From positions 1 to 6,017 of the forward strand of contig CALBHI010000445.1 in assembly GCA_937894535.1 (NCBI GenBank): a DNA stretch of 6,017 bases, given 5' to 3'. Shown here piece after piece: positions 6,002 to 6,017 of the stretch. A program made the position numbers and the translations under genes. Below the pieces are notes generated by a model, which saw only the letters and a list, made by a program, of their open reading frames with translations, searched no databases and was not told the origin of the DNA. This DNA is from an uncultured Verrucomicrobiota bacterium. GTDB taxonomy: Bacteria > Verrucomicrobiota > Kiritimatiellia > CAIVKH01. The stretch's first letter is position 1; every line of letters begins with the position of its first letter.

Positions 6002-6017
6002 TCTAATGTACATCACC

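Overview
The window is a GC-rich bacterial chromosome segment in which all five supportable genes lie on the minus strand. In transcription order they are an antitoxin (vapB-like), its PIN-domain toxin (vapC-like), the ribosome-assembly GTPase der, a long adenosylcobalamin-dependent class II ribonucleotide reductase (nrdJ), and the 5' end of an EamA/DMT-type membrane transporter that runs off the left edge. The style of the proteins (a NrdJ of nearly 1000 residues with a C-terminal zinc ribbon, and a Der with an 'ELFSVMRSKTSIENADVV' type segment) reminds me of Verrucomicrobiota or related PVC bacteria. That taxonomic guess is from memory and is not proven by the window.

Layout: 1-266 is the transporter N-terminus. 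267-505 is a 239-base gap holding a 12-bp direct repeat at the transporter start, a long imperfect inverted repeat (311-446), and a strong intrinsic terminator for nrdJ (442-480). 506-3466 is nrdJ, with a good Shine-Dalgarno and a promoter-like region upstream (3467-3656) rich in dyads. 3657-5084 is der. 5085-5239 is a low-complexity, partly tandem-repeated spacer. 5240-5970 is the toxin-antitoxin pair, joined by an ATGA overlap, with a dyad over the antitoxin start that looks like an autoregulatory operator. No gene-free stretch exceeds 300 bases, and I saw no tRNA, rRNA, CRISPR array or transposase gene.

Functionally this is mostly housekeeping. NrdJ makes deoxyribonucleotides without needing oxygen but with a need for B12, Der helps assemble the 50S ribosomal subunit, and the toxin-antitoxin module is the accessory element. 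The genes do not form an obvious pathway. I found no convincing new multi-gene system. The points most worth a second look are non-coding: the palindromic element next to the nrdJ terminator, the dyad around the predicted nrdJ -10 box with an NrdR-box-like core, and the vapBC operator.
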